A stretch of DNA of 64,000 nucleotides from a virus. Below, in pieces: positions 46,870-54,995 of this stretch. Each line of letters starts with the position of its first letter. Position 1 is the stretch's first letter. Location: positions 1-64,000 of the IMG/VR virus record IMGVR_UViG_3300017987_000015; one strand, given 5' to 3'. Both the position numbers and the translations under genes were made by a program. Below the pieces are notes generated by a model that was not told where the DNA came from, made no database searches, and saw only the letters and a list, made by a program, of their open reading frames with translations.

Positions 46870-49686
46870 ATGCCATATGGTGTATTCAAAACCGGTTCCG
46901 GAAGTGACCCCTACTGTGTCTACAAGACTGATGGTGACGGGCACAGAATGGGGGAGGCATTCGGGTGTCACCCCTCAGAAGAAGAAGCAAGGGGGCAGAT
47001 TATGGCTATAGGGGCTAGATCCCATACCAGGGCGTCGGTTGGGGATTTTCTGTTATCGGTTAAGGCCAATGTGGGCGGCCTGATGGAGGGCCAAATCCAT
47101 CAGGTGTTTTCCGTCATCGCCGATCAGCTCTTGCAATTGGGCGTGATTGACAGAGACCAGCGTATAGAGCTGTCGTCAGCCATTGGGGATTCATTGGACA
47201 GCTTGCACAAGGTCATCGAGAAGCACGGCCTGGACAACACCGAACTGTCTGCTGAGGCAGTGGAAACCCTGATGGGCGGCCGGCTCCTGGGGGGTGGGGA
47301 GGATAAGGGAGCTCCTCCTCCAGCCGAACGACAGCCCCAGCCGTCAGCACAGCGTCCCCAAGAAGAGCAGGCGGCTAGGGCCCTGACGCTTGAGGAAACC
47401 CTGGTTTCATCGGGTAGCGGTCTTAAGGCTGTGGGCGATGGCTGGGTAGAGGGATATCTAGTAGTTTGGTCTCCCAACAAGCAGCGGGATCTGGGAGGCG
47501 ACTATTTCGATGACAAAACAGATCTCGGCTGGGAAGGGCGGGAAAGCAGAACCGCACTTTACCACCACGGCCTGGATCACACGATGGGCAAGAAATCTCT
47601 AGGAAGCGGCTGGGAATTTGTGCGGCGCGACGATGTGGGCTTGTGGGTTCGCACACAGTTGGACATGCGCGATCGTTACGAGAGTGCTATCTACAAACTG
47701 TGCGAGATGGGCAAGATGGGGCTCAGTAGTGGAACGGCATCGCACATGATAGTCCGTGAGGACGACGGCCGCATGGCTAGATGGCCGATCGTTGAGGGCA
47801 GCTTTACCCCTGCCCCGATGGAACCACGAACGATGGTCTCCCCTCTGGGTGAAATCGCGGGTAGAGCGGTTCCGTTTAAGTCTTTGCTGTCAGAACTCGA
47901 AGGCGGTGTTATAGGGGCACCTAACGCTAGAGGGCCCGAGAACACTCGCGGGGGGATGGGCAATGACGATTGGATTAGTTGGTACCTTGGCATACTGGAT
48001 CGGGAGGTAAAAGCGATGACAGTAGATGAATTGATTGGGACCCTCAGAGAGTTGGTCCCGGAACTGAACGATGACCAGCTACAGCAGATCCAGTCTATCC
48101 TCCAGTTGGGAATGGGCGAGACCCCAGTGGGGGGAGACGAGGAAATGCGAGCGTGGACGGGCGGCGGCTACATCGACCCATGGAAAGCCGCTGCTGAGCT
48201 GGACACTATCCTGGACACTATCCAGAGCGTGGTTCAGCTCGATGACGACAAGCTGGCCAAGATCACTTCTGTTCTTCAGTTGGCCCTGCAGGGAGCGGCC
48301 GAGGAGGCTGGAGAAGGGAGCTATATGGAGGACTACGAGGACGAGGTCGTGGCTCCCATGGCTGAAGAGGTGGTCGCTGGTGAGGAGGTAACAGAGGAGG
48401 AAATTCGATCGATCGTCAGTGATGCGGTGTATGGAGCGATGGGCAGCGGCCCGAGAGTGAGACCCCGCCGTCGGGCAGTCTCTCGTCCCCCGTATGCTTT
48501 CACTCCGTCCGCACGCGTTGGAGGTAACGATATGTCAGCAGGCAAAGCGGCCCAGGTTCTTCGCTATGGGCATCCGGATGCGGCGGTCAAGGCCATCGCC
48601 ACAGACTTGTACGGCGGCAATTACGAAGCGCTGCGGTATAAACAGCACAAGGCCTTCGGGGCATTCTTGAGACACGGTGAGCGGGCCCTGAGTGATGACT
48701 ACCAGCGGGCTATGAAGACCGTTGTACTCACTCCTACCCAGTTGAAGGCATTCGCCTTGAGTGGGGTCGATGTTTCGTCCTTCAAGACCGAGATGTCGGA
48801 AGTCGTGGACGATCTGGGTGGGTGGTTGGCCCCAGAGGATTTCCGCACGGACATGATCGAGCGGCTGCCCGGCTTGACAGTGGTTCGGCGTCGGGCGGAT
48901 GTGCTGCAGACTGGGTCAGACATGATGTCCCGCGTCAAGGTGACCGGTGGGGGTGATCGATATACCTCCGCAGTCCGGGTGACTTGGGTTGGAGATGTGC
49001 CTTCCGAGGGAGACGCTGATACCAATCCCACCTTCGGCGTTGAGCGCACGCCGATCCACATTGCCAAAGCAGTTGTGTACGTCCCCATGTCCTTGCTGGA
49101 GGATACGCCCTTCCCGCTGGTGGAGAAGATCAACCAGTGGGTTTCTGAGGCGTATGCCCTCGACGAGGATGAGCAGTTTCTGGTGGGCGATGGCATCGCC
49201 AAGCCCGAGGGCATCCTGCCCGACGAGGGCAACGGCAACGATCTGGAAAGCGTGGCCTCTGGGGATGCCGACACTGTCACGTTCGACGGATTGGTAGGCA
49301 TGCGCTATGGGATTGGCCGCCAGTATCGGCAAGGTGCATGCTGGACCATGAACGACTCTACCGCCAGCGTGATCGCCAAACTGAAAGATGGAGACGGGCG
49401 GTACCTGTGGCAAACCAGCAATCAGGAAGGCGAGCCGGACCGCATGCTGGGCTACCCGGTGGAAACCTCCGAGGCCATGCCAGATGTAGCGGCCGGTGCC
49501 TTCCCCGTTACCTTTGGGAATTACAACCAGGGCTACCAGATTGCCGATCGTATCGGCATGAGCGTGGTTCGGGATGATGTCACCAAGGCGGAGGAGGATC
49601 TGGTCAAATTCATCTTCCGGCGTCGGCTCGGTGGTCAGCTCAAGGCTGAGTGGGCCTTCTGCGTGATGGAGATTTCGGCCAGCTAG
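46870..49686 (+). CDS. Prohead protease-scaffold-major capsid single frame
   Basis: 938 codons without a stop. Residues 1-55 have a small CVYKTDGDGHRMGEAFGCHP domain seen in phage head proteins. Residues about 190-320 are an S78-type prohead protease: VEGYLVVWSP, YHHGLDH (His), MGLSSGT (Ser) and WPIVEGSFTPAPMEP (Glu). Residues about 380-550 are helical, acidic and scaffold-like. Residues 555-938 are an HK97-fold major capsid protein. Two strong internal ribosome sites with in-frame ATGs (48016, 48532) suggest that scaffold-capsid and capsid are also made alone. The fusion would place one protease per long chain inside the prohead. Confidence 0.88.
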   Translation: MPYGVFKTGSGSDPYCVYKTDGDGHRMGEAFGCHPSEEEARGQIMAIGARSHTRASVGDFLLSVKANVGGLMEGQIHQVFSVIADQLLQLGVIDRDQRIELSSAIGDSLDSLHKVIEKHGLDNTELSAEAVETLMGGRLLGGGEDKGAPPPAERQPQPSAQRPQEEQAARALTLEETLVSSGSGLKAVGDGWVEGYLVVWSPNKQRDLGGDYFDDKTDLGWEGRESRTALYHHGLDHTMGKKSLGSGWEFVRRDDVGLWVRTQLDMRDRYESAIYKLCEMGKMGLSSGTASHMIVREDDGRMARWPIVEGSFTPAPMEPRTMVSPLGEIAGRAVPFKSLLSELEGGVIGAPNARGPENTRGGMGNDDWISWYLGILDREVKAMTVDELIGTLRELVPELNDDQLQQIQSILQLGMGETPVGGDEEMRAWTGGGYIDPWKAAAELDTILDTIQSVVQLDDDKLAKITSVLQLALQGAAEEAGEGSYMEDYEDEVVAPMAEEVVAGEEVTEEEIRSIVSDAVYGAMGSGPRVRPRRRAVSRPPYAFTPSARVGGNDMSAGKAAQVLRYGHPDAAVKAIATDLYGGNYEALRYKQHKAFGAFLRHGERALSDDYQRAMKTVVLTPTQLKAFALSGVDVSSFKTEMSEVVDDLGGWLAPEDFRTDMIERLPGLTVVRRRADVLQTGSDMMSRVKVTGGGDRYTSAVRVTWVGDVPSEGDADTNPTFGVERTPIHIAKAVVYVPMSLLEDTPFPLVEKINQWVSEAYALDEDEQFLVGDGIAKPEGILPDEGNGNDLESVASGDADTVTFDGLVGMRYGIGRQYRQGACWTMNDSTASVIAKLKDGDGRYLWQTSNQEGEPDRMLGYPVETSEAMPDVAAGAFPVTFGNYNQGYQIADRIGMSVVRDDVTKAEEDLVKFIFRRRLGGQLKAEWAFCVMEISAS
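48002..48018 (+). promoter_or_regulatory. Internal ribosome site and ATG for scaffold-capsid
   Basis: GGGAGGTAAAAGCG stands before in-frame ATG 48016, which begins MTVDELIGTLRELVPELNDD, the scaffold-like part. The site is as strong as those of separate genes. It suggests a nested product of 556 codons starting here. Confidence 0.6.
48532..49686 (+). CDS. Major capsid protein from internal start
   Basis: ATG 48532 is in frame with the long gene and is preceded by GGAGGTAACGAT, an excellent ribosome site. The product of 384 aa begins MSAGKAAQVLRYGHPDAAVK and covers the HK97-fold capsid. Landmarks are an N-terminal arm, VVDDLGGWLAPEDFRTDMIE, FLVGDGIAKPEGILPDEGNG, and a C-terminal FRRRLGGQLKAEWAF. 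An independent start would supply the high copy number capsids need, as with nested scaffold genes in lambda. VKAIATDL near residue 19 could be a maturation cut. The hairpin at 49701 follows. Confidence 0.75.
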   Translation: MSAGKAAQVLRYGHPDAAVKAIATDLYGGNYEALRYKQHKAFGAFLRHGERALSDDYQRAMKTVVLTPTQLKAFALSGVDVSSFKTEMSEVVDDLGGWLAPEDFRTDMIERLPGLTVVRRRADVLQTGSDMMSRVKVTGGGDRYTSAVRVTWVGDVPSEGDADTNPTFGVERTPIHIAKAVVYVPMSLLEDTPFPLVEKINQWVSEAYALDEDEQFLVGDGIAKPEGILPDEGNGNDLESVASGDADTVTFDGLVGMRYGIGRQYRQGACWTMNDSTASVIAKLKDGDGRYLWQTSNQEGEPDRMLGYPVETSEAMPDVAAGAFPVTFGNYNQGYQIADRIGMSVVRDDVTKAEEDLVKFIFRRRLGGQLKAEWAFCVMEISAS

Positions 49687-49700
49687 TTTGGAGAAACCCC

Positions 49701-49735
49701 TGCTGGGGGGATGGCCAGCACTTCTCCCCCCAGCA
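49701..49735 (+). other. 10-bp GC hairpin after the capsid gene
   Basis: TGCTGGGGGG (49701-49710) pairs with CCCCCCAGCA (49726-49735), 15 nt after the capsid stop. No T-run. Same type as the hairpins at 41209 and 50231; it may stabilise capsid mRNA or end part of the transcripts. Confidence 0.65.
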
Positions 49736-49761
49736 TACGATAGATAAATGGAGGATAAACG

Positions 49762-50205
49762 ATGAACGTTCACACACCGAGTGATAGCGTACTCACCAAG
49801 CAGGCCCTGGCCCCACAGGACATTGGCACGGGCGCTACCGTCAACGGAACCGGCGTTGATTGTCTGGGGCATGAGGTGGCCGTGCTAGAAGTCAACGCGG
49901 GGGCCATCGATTCTGGGGCCAACAAGAGCGTGACGGTCAAGCTGCAGGAGAGCTCAGATGACGGAGACTCCGATGCCTATGCGGACGTCACCGACGCCAC
50001 GACGGGGGCCATCGACAACGACGGGCAGAACGAGCCCTATCTGATCGAGGTCAACCTGTCTGAGCGCGAGCGGTATCTGCGTGCTGTGGCCACCGGGGGC
50101 AGCGCCGATGGCGGCCTGGTCGGGGCAGTTCTCAACCTGTATCGATCTCGTCACAATCCGCCCACCCAGGATAATACCGTGGTTCAGATCGGCTTCTCTT
50201 CGTAG
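49762..50205 (+). CDS. Head decoration-type protein
   Basis: A 147-aa protein from ATG 49762 after GGAGGATAAACG. It is beta-rich, with VAVLEVNAGAIDSGANKSVT and VKLQESSDDGDSDAYADVTD, a pattern common in small phage head or decoration proteins placed after the capsid gene. It is flanked by two strong hairpins, so it is probably expressed at a high level with the capsid. Confidence 0.65.
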   Translation: MNVHTPSDSVLTKQALAPQDIGTGATVNGTGVDCLGHEVAVLEVNAGAIDSGANKSVTVKLQESSDDGDSDAYADVTDATTGAIDNDGQNEPYLIEVNLSERERYLRAVATGGSADGGLVGAVLNLYRSRHNPPTQDNTVVQIGFSS

Positions 50206-50230
50206 GGCCTGTCAACACGAATAATCGTGG

Positions 50231-50259
50231 GCACACGGGGGGCATCGCTCCCCGTGTGC
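50231..50259 (+). other. 10-bp hairpin after the decoration gene
   Basis: GCACACGGGG (50231-50240) pairs with CCCCGTGTGC (50250-50259) around a 9-nt loop. No T-run follows; the next gene starts 16 nt later. Probably an mRNA 3' or attenuating element separating high from lower expression. Confidence 0.65.
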
Positions 50260-50274
50260 TCCTGGAGAACAACC

Positions 50275-51126
50275 ATGAATCGTGCACGGCTTATGCTAGA
50301 GGCCAGCAGGATGCCCGCACATATGAAGGCTGTAACCAGGGAGGGCCCCTTTCTCAGAAGGGTTACTAGAACCAGGGGTATCCTCAGTGCTCAGATTCGC
50401 GGGGATCTGGTAGATGTGGCTTTCGATCCCCGCGAGATAAGGATCGGGACAGTTGACAATCTCCTGTTTAACGCGGCGGGGGACCAGGGCCTGTCTTCTG
50501 AACGCGTATCCGGGCCGAAGAGATCTGCTAGAGCATATCAGCTAACTGCCACGTACCGGGTAGAAGCTGGGGGGAAGGCGATCAATGAGGATCTGACACT
50601 CCACGATGCCCGCACTCTGTCCAGCGGAACTATCGCCACCTTGACCGGGCTGAACAAATACAGCGATCTGGATAAAGTGCAGGGGGCATTCGTGGATTTT
50701 GTGGAGGAAAGTGGGCCCGGGAAATTTCCCAATTGGCAAGCGGCGTGGCGGGCTTTCGAGGTGGAATTAAAGCGTGGCAAAGCCGGTAGAGCGCTCAGCA
50801 GAGAGTTGAGCCAACCGATGCGCCTGAAAGCCTCGCGGCTTCTGCTATCTGACTCGGCCCGGATTTCCCCGCTGAAGTATGAGATCACCCCAGAGATCGA
50901 GGGGTGGATGCAAGATGCTGTGGACGATCTGGACGGCATTTGCAGAACGTTTGCTGCCCTGGTTAGGGAGTTGACCCACTTACAATCTGCAGCCCCCATA
51001 TCCGCCCGAAGAATCGGGCATTACGAAGGATTGGCCGAGGCGGTGCAGAAGGCCGCCGAAGCCATCAGGCTTCTTCGCAGGGAGCAGCGCCATATGGGGG
51101 AGGACCTGCAGACATACGGCAAATGA
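50275..51126 (+). CDS. Unknown structural-region protein
   Basis: A 283-aa protein from ATG 50275 after CTGGAGAACAACC. Beta-rich N-terminal half (SAQIRGDLVDVAFDPREIRI, SARAYQLTATYRVEAGGKAI) and a helical C-terminal half ending in a charged coiled coil. An AHMKAVTREG segment near residue 16 may be a cut site of the KA type. No family recognised; in the head-tail gene order it may be a connector or internal protein. Confidence 0.55.
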   Translation: MNRARLMLEASRMPAHMKAVTREGPFLRRVTRTRGILSAQIRGDLVDVAFDPREIRIGTVDNLLFNAAGDQGLSSERVSGPKRSARAYQLTATYRVEAGGKAINEDLTLHDARTLSSGTIATLTGLNKYSDLDKVQGAFVDFVEESGPGKFPNWQAAWRAFEVELKRGKAGRALSRELSQPMRLKASRLLLSDSARISPLKYEITPEIEGWMQDAVDDLDGICRTFAALVRELTHLQSAAPISARRIGHYEGLAEAVQKAAEAIRLLRREQRHMGEDLQTYGK

Positions 51127-51197
51127 TGCGCCCGATCCACCAGAGGTCTCTCGGAGGATTGCCGCAGTCGTGTTATGGGAGATGGGAGACACAATTA

Positions 51198-51503
51198 ATG
51201 CCCAATTTGGACTACGCTTTAGCATCCGGATGGGTGACATTTGACCAGCTAAAGGCAGGCGGAGACGTCAATGTCAAGCCTCAGATCGATAGATTGGTTA
51301 GGGCAGAATACCAGAAGTACAATGCCCTGCTTGCCGATATGCAGATCGCCCGTGGGGCCCGGCTCAGGAAGTTGGAAAGGCTGCAGGGGCAATGGTCCAG
51401 ACACATGGGTGAGGTGGACAAGATCGGGAGGAAGGAAAGGCCGGAGTATGTGGATCTGCGGATGCTGCAGGGCTTGATCAGAGGTCGTCCCCCAACCGCA
51501 TAG
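51198..51503 (+). CDS. Small protein with type B tag and KAGGD
   Basis: A 101-aa protein from ATG 51198 after GGGAGACACAATTA. The start MPNLDYALASGWVTFDQLKA plus GGD puts KAGGD at residues 19-23, the same positions as KAEAD in the protein at 32014. The remainder is one basic helical segment. Strong support for a shared leader module. Function unknown. Confidence 0.65.
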   Translation: MPNLDYALASGWVTFDQLKAGGDVNVKPQIDRLVRAEYQKYNALLADMQIARGARLRKLERLQGQWSRHMGEVDKIGRKERPEYVDLRMLQGLIRGRPPTA

Positions 51504-51522
51504 AGAAACAAGGAGGGAAACG

Positions 51523-51978
51523 GTGGCAAAAGGGACTAAGGTTGCGGTGTTGGTTCCGGGAAAATACAACGACCAGCATGGCTGCGCGATGAAAAGGAAT
51601 GTGGGAGATGTTTTCTCCACCCGGCACTGGTATGCCCTCAAGCTGGAGGAGCGGGGATTGGTGGAGGTCCAGCGGGTCGGGGAGAGCGGGAAATCGCCCT
51701 CAGCTCTGGCGACTGCATTGGCGGAAAGGAAAACCGAAGAGCCGGAACCGGAGCCGGAGGAGACTACAGAGGAGGACCCGGGGCCCAGGGGTTTGTCGTC
51801 TGAGCTATTGGAGGACGCCGGCCTTTCGCCCAAATTGCTGTATGAGGTGATGCAGCGGTGGTCTACTCTAGGAGATGTGGCTGATGCCACAGACAGCCGG
51901 CTGTGCAGCATTCGTGGGATTGGCCGGGCCACAGTATCTGATATCCGTCAGTTCTTGGAGGAGCAGGGGATAGAATAA
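51523..51978 (+). CDS. Protein with C-terminal helix-hairpin-helix domain
   Basis: A 151-aa protein from GTG 51523 after AAGGAGGGAAACG. An N-terminal beta domain (TKVAVLVPGKYNDQHGCAMK) is followed by a Glu/Pro linker and a C-terminal helical part with LCSIRGIGRATVSDIRQFLE, which is a helix-hairpin-helix-type DNA-binding or protein-interaction motif. The same pairing of a small beta domain and HhH is seen near head-tail connectors in phages. Role unproven. Confidence 0.55.
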   Translation: MAKGTKVAVLVPGKYNDQHGCAMKRNVGDVFSTRHWYALKLEERGLVEVQRVGESGKSPSALATALAERKTEEPEPEPEETTEEDPGPRGLSSELLEDAGLSPKLLYEVMQRWSTLGDVADATDSRLCSIRGIGRATVSDIRQFLEEQGIE

Positions 51979-51979
51979 G

Positions 51980-52906
51980 GTGCACTACGCAACCCTATAT
52001 CAAGTCAGGCAATATCTGAAGCTTGCGGATTCGGAAACTGGGGACGACGAACTGCTGAAGCGGTTTGTTCGTGAAGCTGTCAACGCAATCGACGAACGAT
52101 GCCGGCGCAGATTCGATATTCGGTATGACACGCTAAGCTTTGACTATCCCCTGCCCAGACGGGACCGGGTAGGGGTCTATAGGGTCGATGACTTTGTGAC
52201 CCAAATGACTGCGGTGGCGGATTGGACCAAGCAGCTATTGCGCCTGGACAAAGACCTGCTGGAGGCCACGACCATCACCAATGGCGACGATACTTCCGTA
52301 TCGTTGGATGATGTGGTTTTCAAACCGCCCAATTCCTACCCCAAGATCTCGGTGGAGATCAAGCCCGGATCTGGAGAGAGATGGGAGTATGAGGATGACG
52401 GCAATAGGCTGCAGGTGATCCAAATTGCAGGGTATTGGGGGTACCATACCAGATATGGGGATGCCTGGAGCGATTCCCTGGATTCGGTGCAGGATAATCC
52501 ATTGACCGATAGCGCCACATCATTGACCGTGAGTGACGTCGGTGGCACAGACAGTGACGCACTCTCCCCCAGGTTCCAGGTAGGGCAGATGCTGAAGATC
52601 GAGGATGAGTTTTTATTTGTCGTGGCCAGGAATACTACCACAGATGTTATGACGGTGGTTAGAGGGTACAACGGAACCACAGCGGCACAGCACGCCAAGA
52701 GCACGACGGTCTACGTATACCGCCCCATGGATAAAATAGTGCGGGCTTGTTCCCGATTAGTGGTGTGGGCCTACCGCCAGAAGGACACAGACGCCTTCGA
52801 TAAAGCCACCATTTTGGGCTCCGGTGTGGCCATCACCCCGTCCACGATGCCGGCTGACGTCCGAGAGCTGTTGCCCAAGCCCAAACCGCCGAGACTAAAC
52901 GATTAG
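51980..52906 (+). CDS. Head-tail connector (gp6-like) protein
   Basis: A 308-aa protein. Residues 1-60 have YQVRQYLKLADSETGDDELL and FVREAVNAIDERCRRRFDIR, the helical signature of gp6-type adaptors that bind below the portal. The rest is beta-rich with an inserted knob (VGQMLKIEDEFLFVVARNTT, VVRGYNGTTAAQHAKSTTVY), and the C-terminal helix is again adaptor-like. The GTG start at 51980 has GGGGATAGAATAAG upstream. Confidence 0.7.
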   Translation: MHYATLYQVRQYLKLADSETGDDELLKRFVREAVNAIDERCRRRFDIRYDTLSFDYPLPRRDRVGVYRVDDFVTQMTAVADWTKQLLRLDKDLLEATTITNGDDTSVSLDDVVFKPPNSYPKISVEIKPGSGERWEYEDDGNRLQVIQIAGYWGYHTRYGDAWSDSLDSVQDNPLTDSATSLTVSDVGGTDSDALSPRFQVGQMLKIEDEFLFVVARNTTTDVMTVVRGYNGTTAAQHAKSTTVYVYRPMDKIVRACSRLVVWAYRQKDTDAFDKATILGSGVAITPSTMPADVRELLPKPKPPRLND

Positions 52907-52916
52907 GGGGAGAATA

Positions 52917-54116
52917 ATGGCCAAAGAGCCGTGGCAAAGACAAGCGGGAACCATAACCCGGAATCTCGTTAGGACTCTTCGTGATTGCAGGAAGGACATA
53001 GAGGCAGCTATCAAGCTCATTCCAGGCAGCCGCAGTAAGGACACTATGTCACAGATACTGGCCGAGGGAGATTTGCATCTGGCTAGGTGTATCAGAAGCA
53101 TCGAGGATGTGGCCTATGTCATGGCCAGTGGGCCCTACACTCCTGTTCGATCAGCCGGGCAGGGGGGGCTGTTGGGGGCTCTGAACTCGGGGGAGGTCTC
53201 GTTTGATAGCCTGAAATACGAACGTGACGGGCCCACTATGACCCACTGGCAGGATTCAGCGGGCAATCGTATCACGATCGGGGATGTGGTCTCCTTTAGA
53301 CACCACGGCAAGGATTTCCAAGGCGAGATCATCGACTCTGGGCATTACAACCCGATAGTGCGGGTTGGTCTGACTGCTTACGAGGTCTCTCCCAGGGCAT
53401 TGGCCTTGAAGAGGCGGGGTGTGGGAAAGGCCATCCCTGGGAAAGCGAGAATCAGGCCGGGCGGCAGGGTTCGGGTACTGCAGGGCAGGCACGCCGGCGA
53501 ATCCGGACGGGTAACGGCGGTAATGTCCGGCGGCATTCCCGAGGCGAATGTGGAGTTAGACAGCGGTCTGCGCAGGACATTCCGGCTCGATGATCTGACT
53601 ACCGATATGGAGGCCTCACTGGGTAAGGCTGCCCCCGTGGGATCGATGAGGATCAAACCGGGCCAACCGGTGGTGATAAAGCGAGGAAGGTTTGCCGGCC
53701 AACCGGGCAGGGTTGTGGCAGTGTGGAGAAGGACCGGGGATGCCACAGTACGCCTGCACAGGGGAGGACAGGAGATCTTCTGTTTTGACAATCTGGACAC
53801 CAACGTGGCCCCGCAGAGATCCTTGAGCACGGGGAGAATGTCCAGGGAGCAAGCCAGAGGAACAGCCGAAGAGCTGCTAGGACAATATCGGTGGCGGTTG
53901 GGCCACATCGATCGAGCAGGGAGGGGTTGGGCCGTCACCTCGGAGGGGGTGGGTATAGGCAGGGGGGTAGTTGTCTCGATATCCTTCCAGATGGATGACA
54001 CCGGAGAGCCCAGCAGCCCGATAACTATTTATGGGTTCGATGCCAACGGCAACGAAATGAGCGGCACGTCGCATTCCATGCTAAGCCCAAGCCGGGCGGC
54101 CAAGCAGGTAAGGTAG
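52917..54116 (+). CDS. Protein with repeated KOW/SH3-like domains
   Basis: A 399-aa protein. Residues 1-80 are helical. Residues about 83-105 repeat the type B tag internally (GALNSGEVSFDSLKYERDG). An SH3-like segment (ITIGDVVSFRHHGKDFQGEI) follows near 118. Then come two KOW-like units, RIRPGGRVRVLQGRHAGESG near 178 and RIKPGQPVVIKRGRFAGQPG near 244, each followed by a similar beta segment ending in a DDL or DNL. KOW domains usually bind RNA polymerase or ribosomes. Here they lie in a structural operon and may simply be small beta-barrel adaptors. Function unknown. Confidence 0.6.
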   Translation: MAKEPWQRQAGTITRNLVRTLRDCRKDIEAAIKLIPGSRSKDTMSQILAEGDLHLARCIRSIEDVAYVMASGPYTPVRSAGQGGLLGALNSGEVSFDSLKYERDGPTMTHWQDSAGNRITIGDVVSFRHHGKDFQGEIIDSGHYNPIVRVGLTAYEVSPRALALKRRGVGKAIPGKARIRPGGRVRVLQGRHAGESGRVTAVMSGGIPEANVELDSGLRRTFRLDDLTTDMEASLGKAAPVGSMRIKPGQPVVIKRGRFAGQPGRVVAVWRRTGDATVRLHRGGQEIFCFDNLDTNVAPQRSLSTGRMSREQARGTAEELLGQYRWRLGHIDRAGRGWAVTSEGVGIGRGVVVSISFQMDDTGEPSSPITIYGFDANGNEMSGTSHSMLSPSRAAKQVR

Positions 54117-54133
54117 AAATCGGGAGATTGCGA

Positions 54134-54529
54134 ATGGCGATGCGGCAGAGTGCCCTTATAGACAGAATCTCGGGGGGCATAATCAAGTCCTTAACCGGAA
54201 AAGAGTGGGACACTCCCAAGAATTATGGCCCGGAAGCGGAAGCCGCCAAGCGGGCGATCCGTGAGGGATGGAACAGCCCAGCCCGATTCTCTGTGAAGGA
54301 GCAGAGATGGAAGCCGAGGATGAGCACTAGTCAGGACGTCGCCATGAAGCTCATGGCAGAAGCTTGGGCCCACCATCGATCCGGTGGGCTTCGAGAGATA
54401 CCTCTGCGGCCAATTAACAGATCCACGCTTAGAAGTCTGCAATCTAGAGGATGGGTGGATAGCAGACTGCCAAAGCTGACGGCTCTGGGACTGGCCGTAG
54501 TGCGGGAATTCTGGCCGGCATACTTGTGA
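54134..54529 (+). CDS. Small protein with type A tag
   Basis: A 131-aa protein from ATG 54134 after GGGAGATTGCGA. The N-terminus RQSALIDRISGGIIKSLTGK matches the RIxxxIxxxL tag. The C-terminal part, LREIPLRPINRSTLRSLQSR and LTALGLAVVREFW, looks like a winged helix. Function unknown. Confidence 0.55.
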   Translation: MAMRQSALIDRISGGIIKSLTGKEWDTPKNYGPEAEAAKRAIREGWNSPARFSVKEQRWKPRMSTSQDVAMKLMAEAWAHHRSGGLREIPLRPINRSTLRSLQSRGWVDSRLPKLTALGLAVVREFWPAYL

Positions 54530-54539
54530 TGATGGGTCG

Positions 54540-54986
54540 ATGAGTGTATCAACAGTTCCCCCAGCGATCGTGGCTTTGGATTGGTCATCTGCTGGTATCA
54601 CTACAGCAGAGGACCCGCCCCCGCCATCCATCGAGACAGCCCAAATACCGATGCTGTATGTCCTGACCGGTGAAGCGGACTTTGACTGGGCAGACATCGA
54701 TCAGGGTTGGGAGACCAGAATATACCGGGTCCAGGTGGCTGTAATACCTACTACGTTGGCAACACCGGAAACTAGGGAAACCAGGTGCCGGCCCGTCCTG
54801 GTTGGGGTACGTGGGGTGCTCGATTCGGCCCCCCAGTTGGGCCAGACGCGCTATATTCAGAGTGCGACGATCGTGGGGGATAGCGGGATAGCCATCTTGC
54901 CGGAGTATAACAGCAAGTATGTCGGATTCGAAATCCGCTTGCAGGTGATAGAGGTATTCGCCCGCGATTTTTCCAGCGGAGAATGA
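54540..54986 (+). CDS. Tail completion-type protein
   Basis: A 148-aa protein: first VPPAIVALDWSSAGITTAED, then IYRVQVAVIPTTLATPETRE and YVGFEIRLQVIEVF. The beta-alpha-beta layout and position before the tail tube gene fit the tail terminator or completion group. No decisive motif, so the call rests mainly on gene order. Confidence 0.5.
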   Translation: MSVSTVPPAIVALDWSSAGITTAEDPPPPSIETAQIPMLYVLTGEADFDWADIDQGWETRIYRVQVAVIPTTLATPETRETRCRPVLVGVRGVLDSAPQLGQTRYIQSATIVGDSGIAILPEYNSKYVGFEIRLQVIEVFARDFSSGE

Positions 54987-54995
54987 GGAGGAAAC

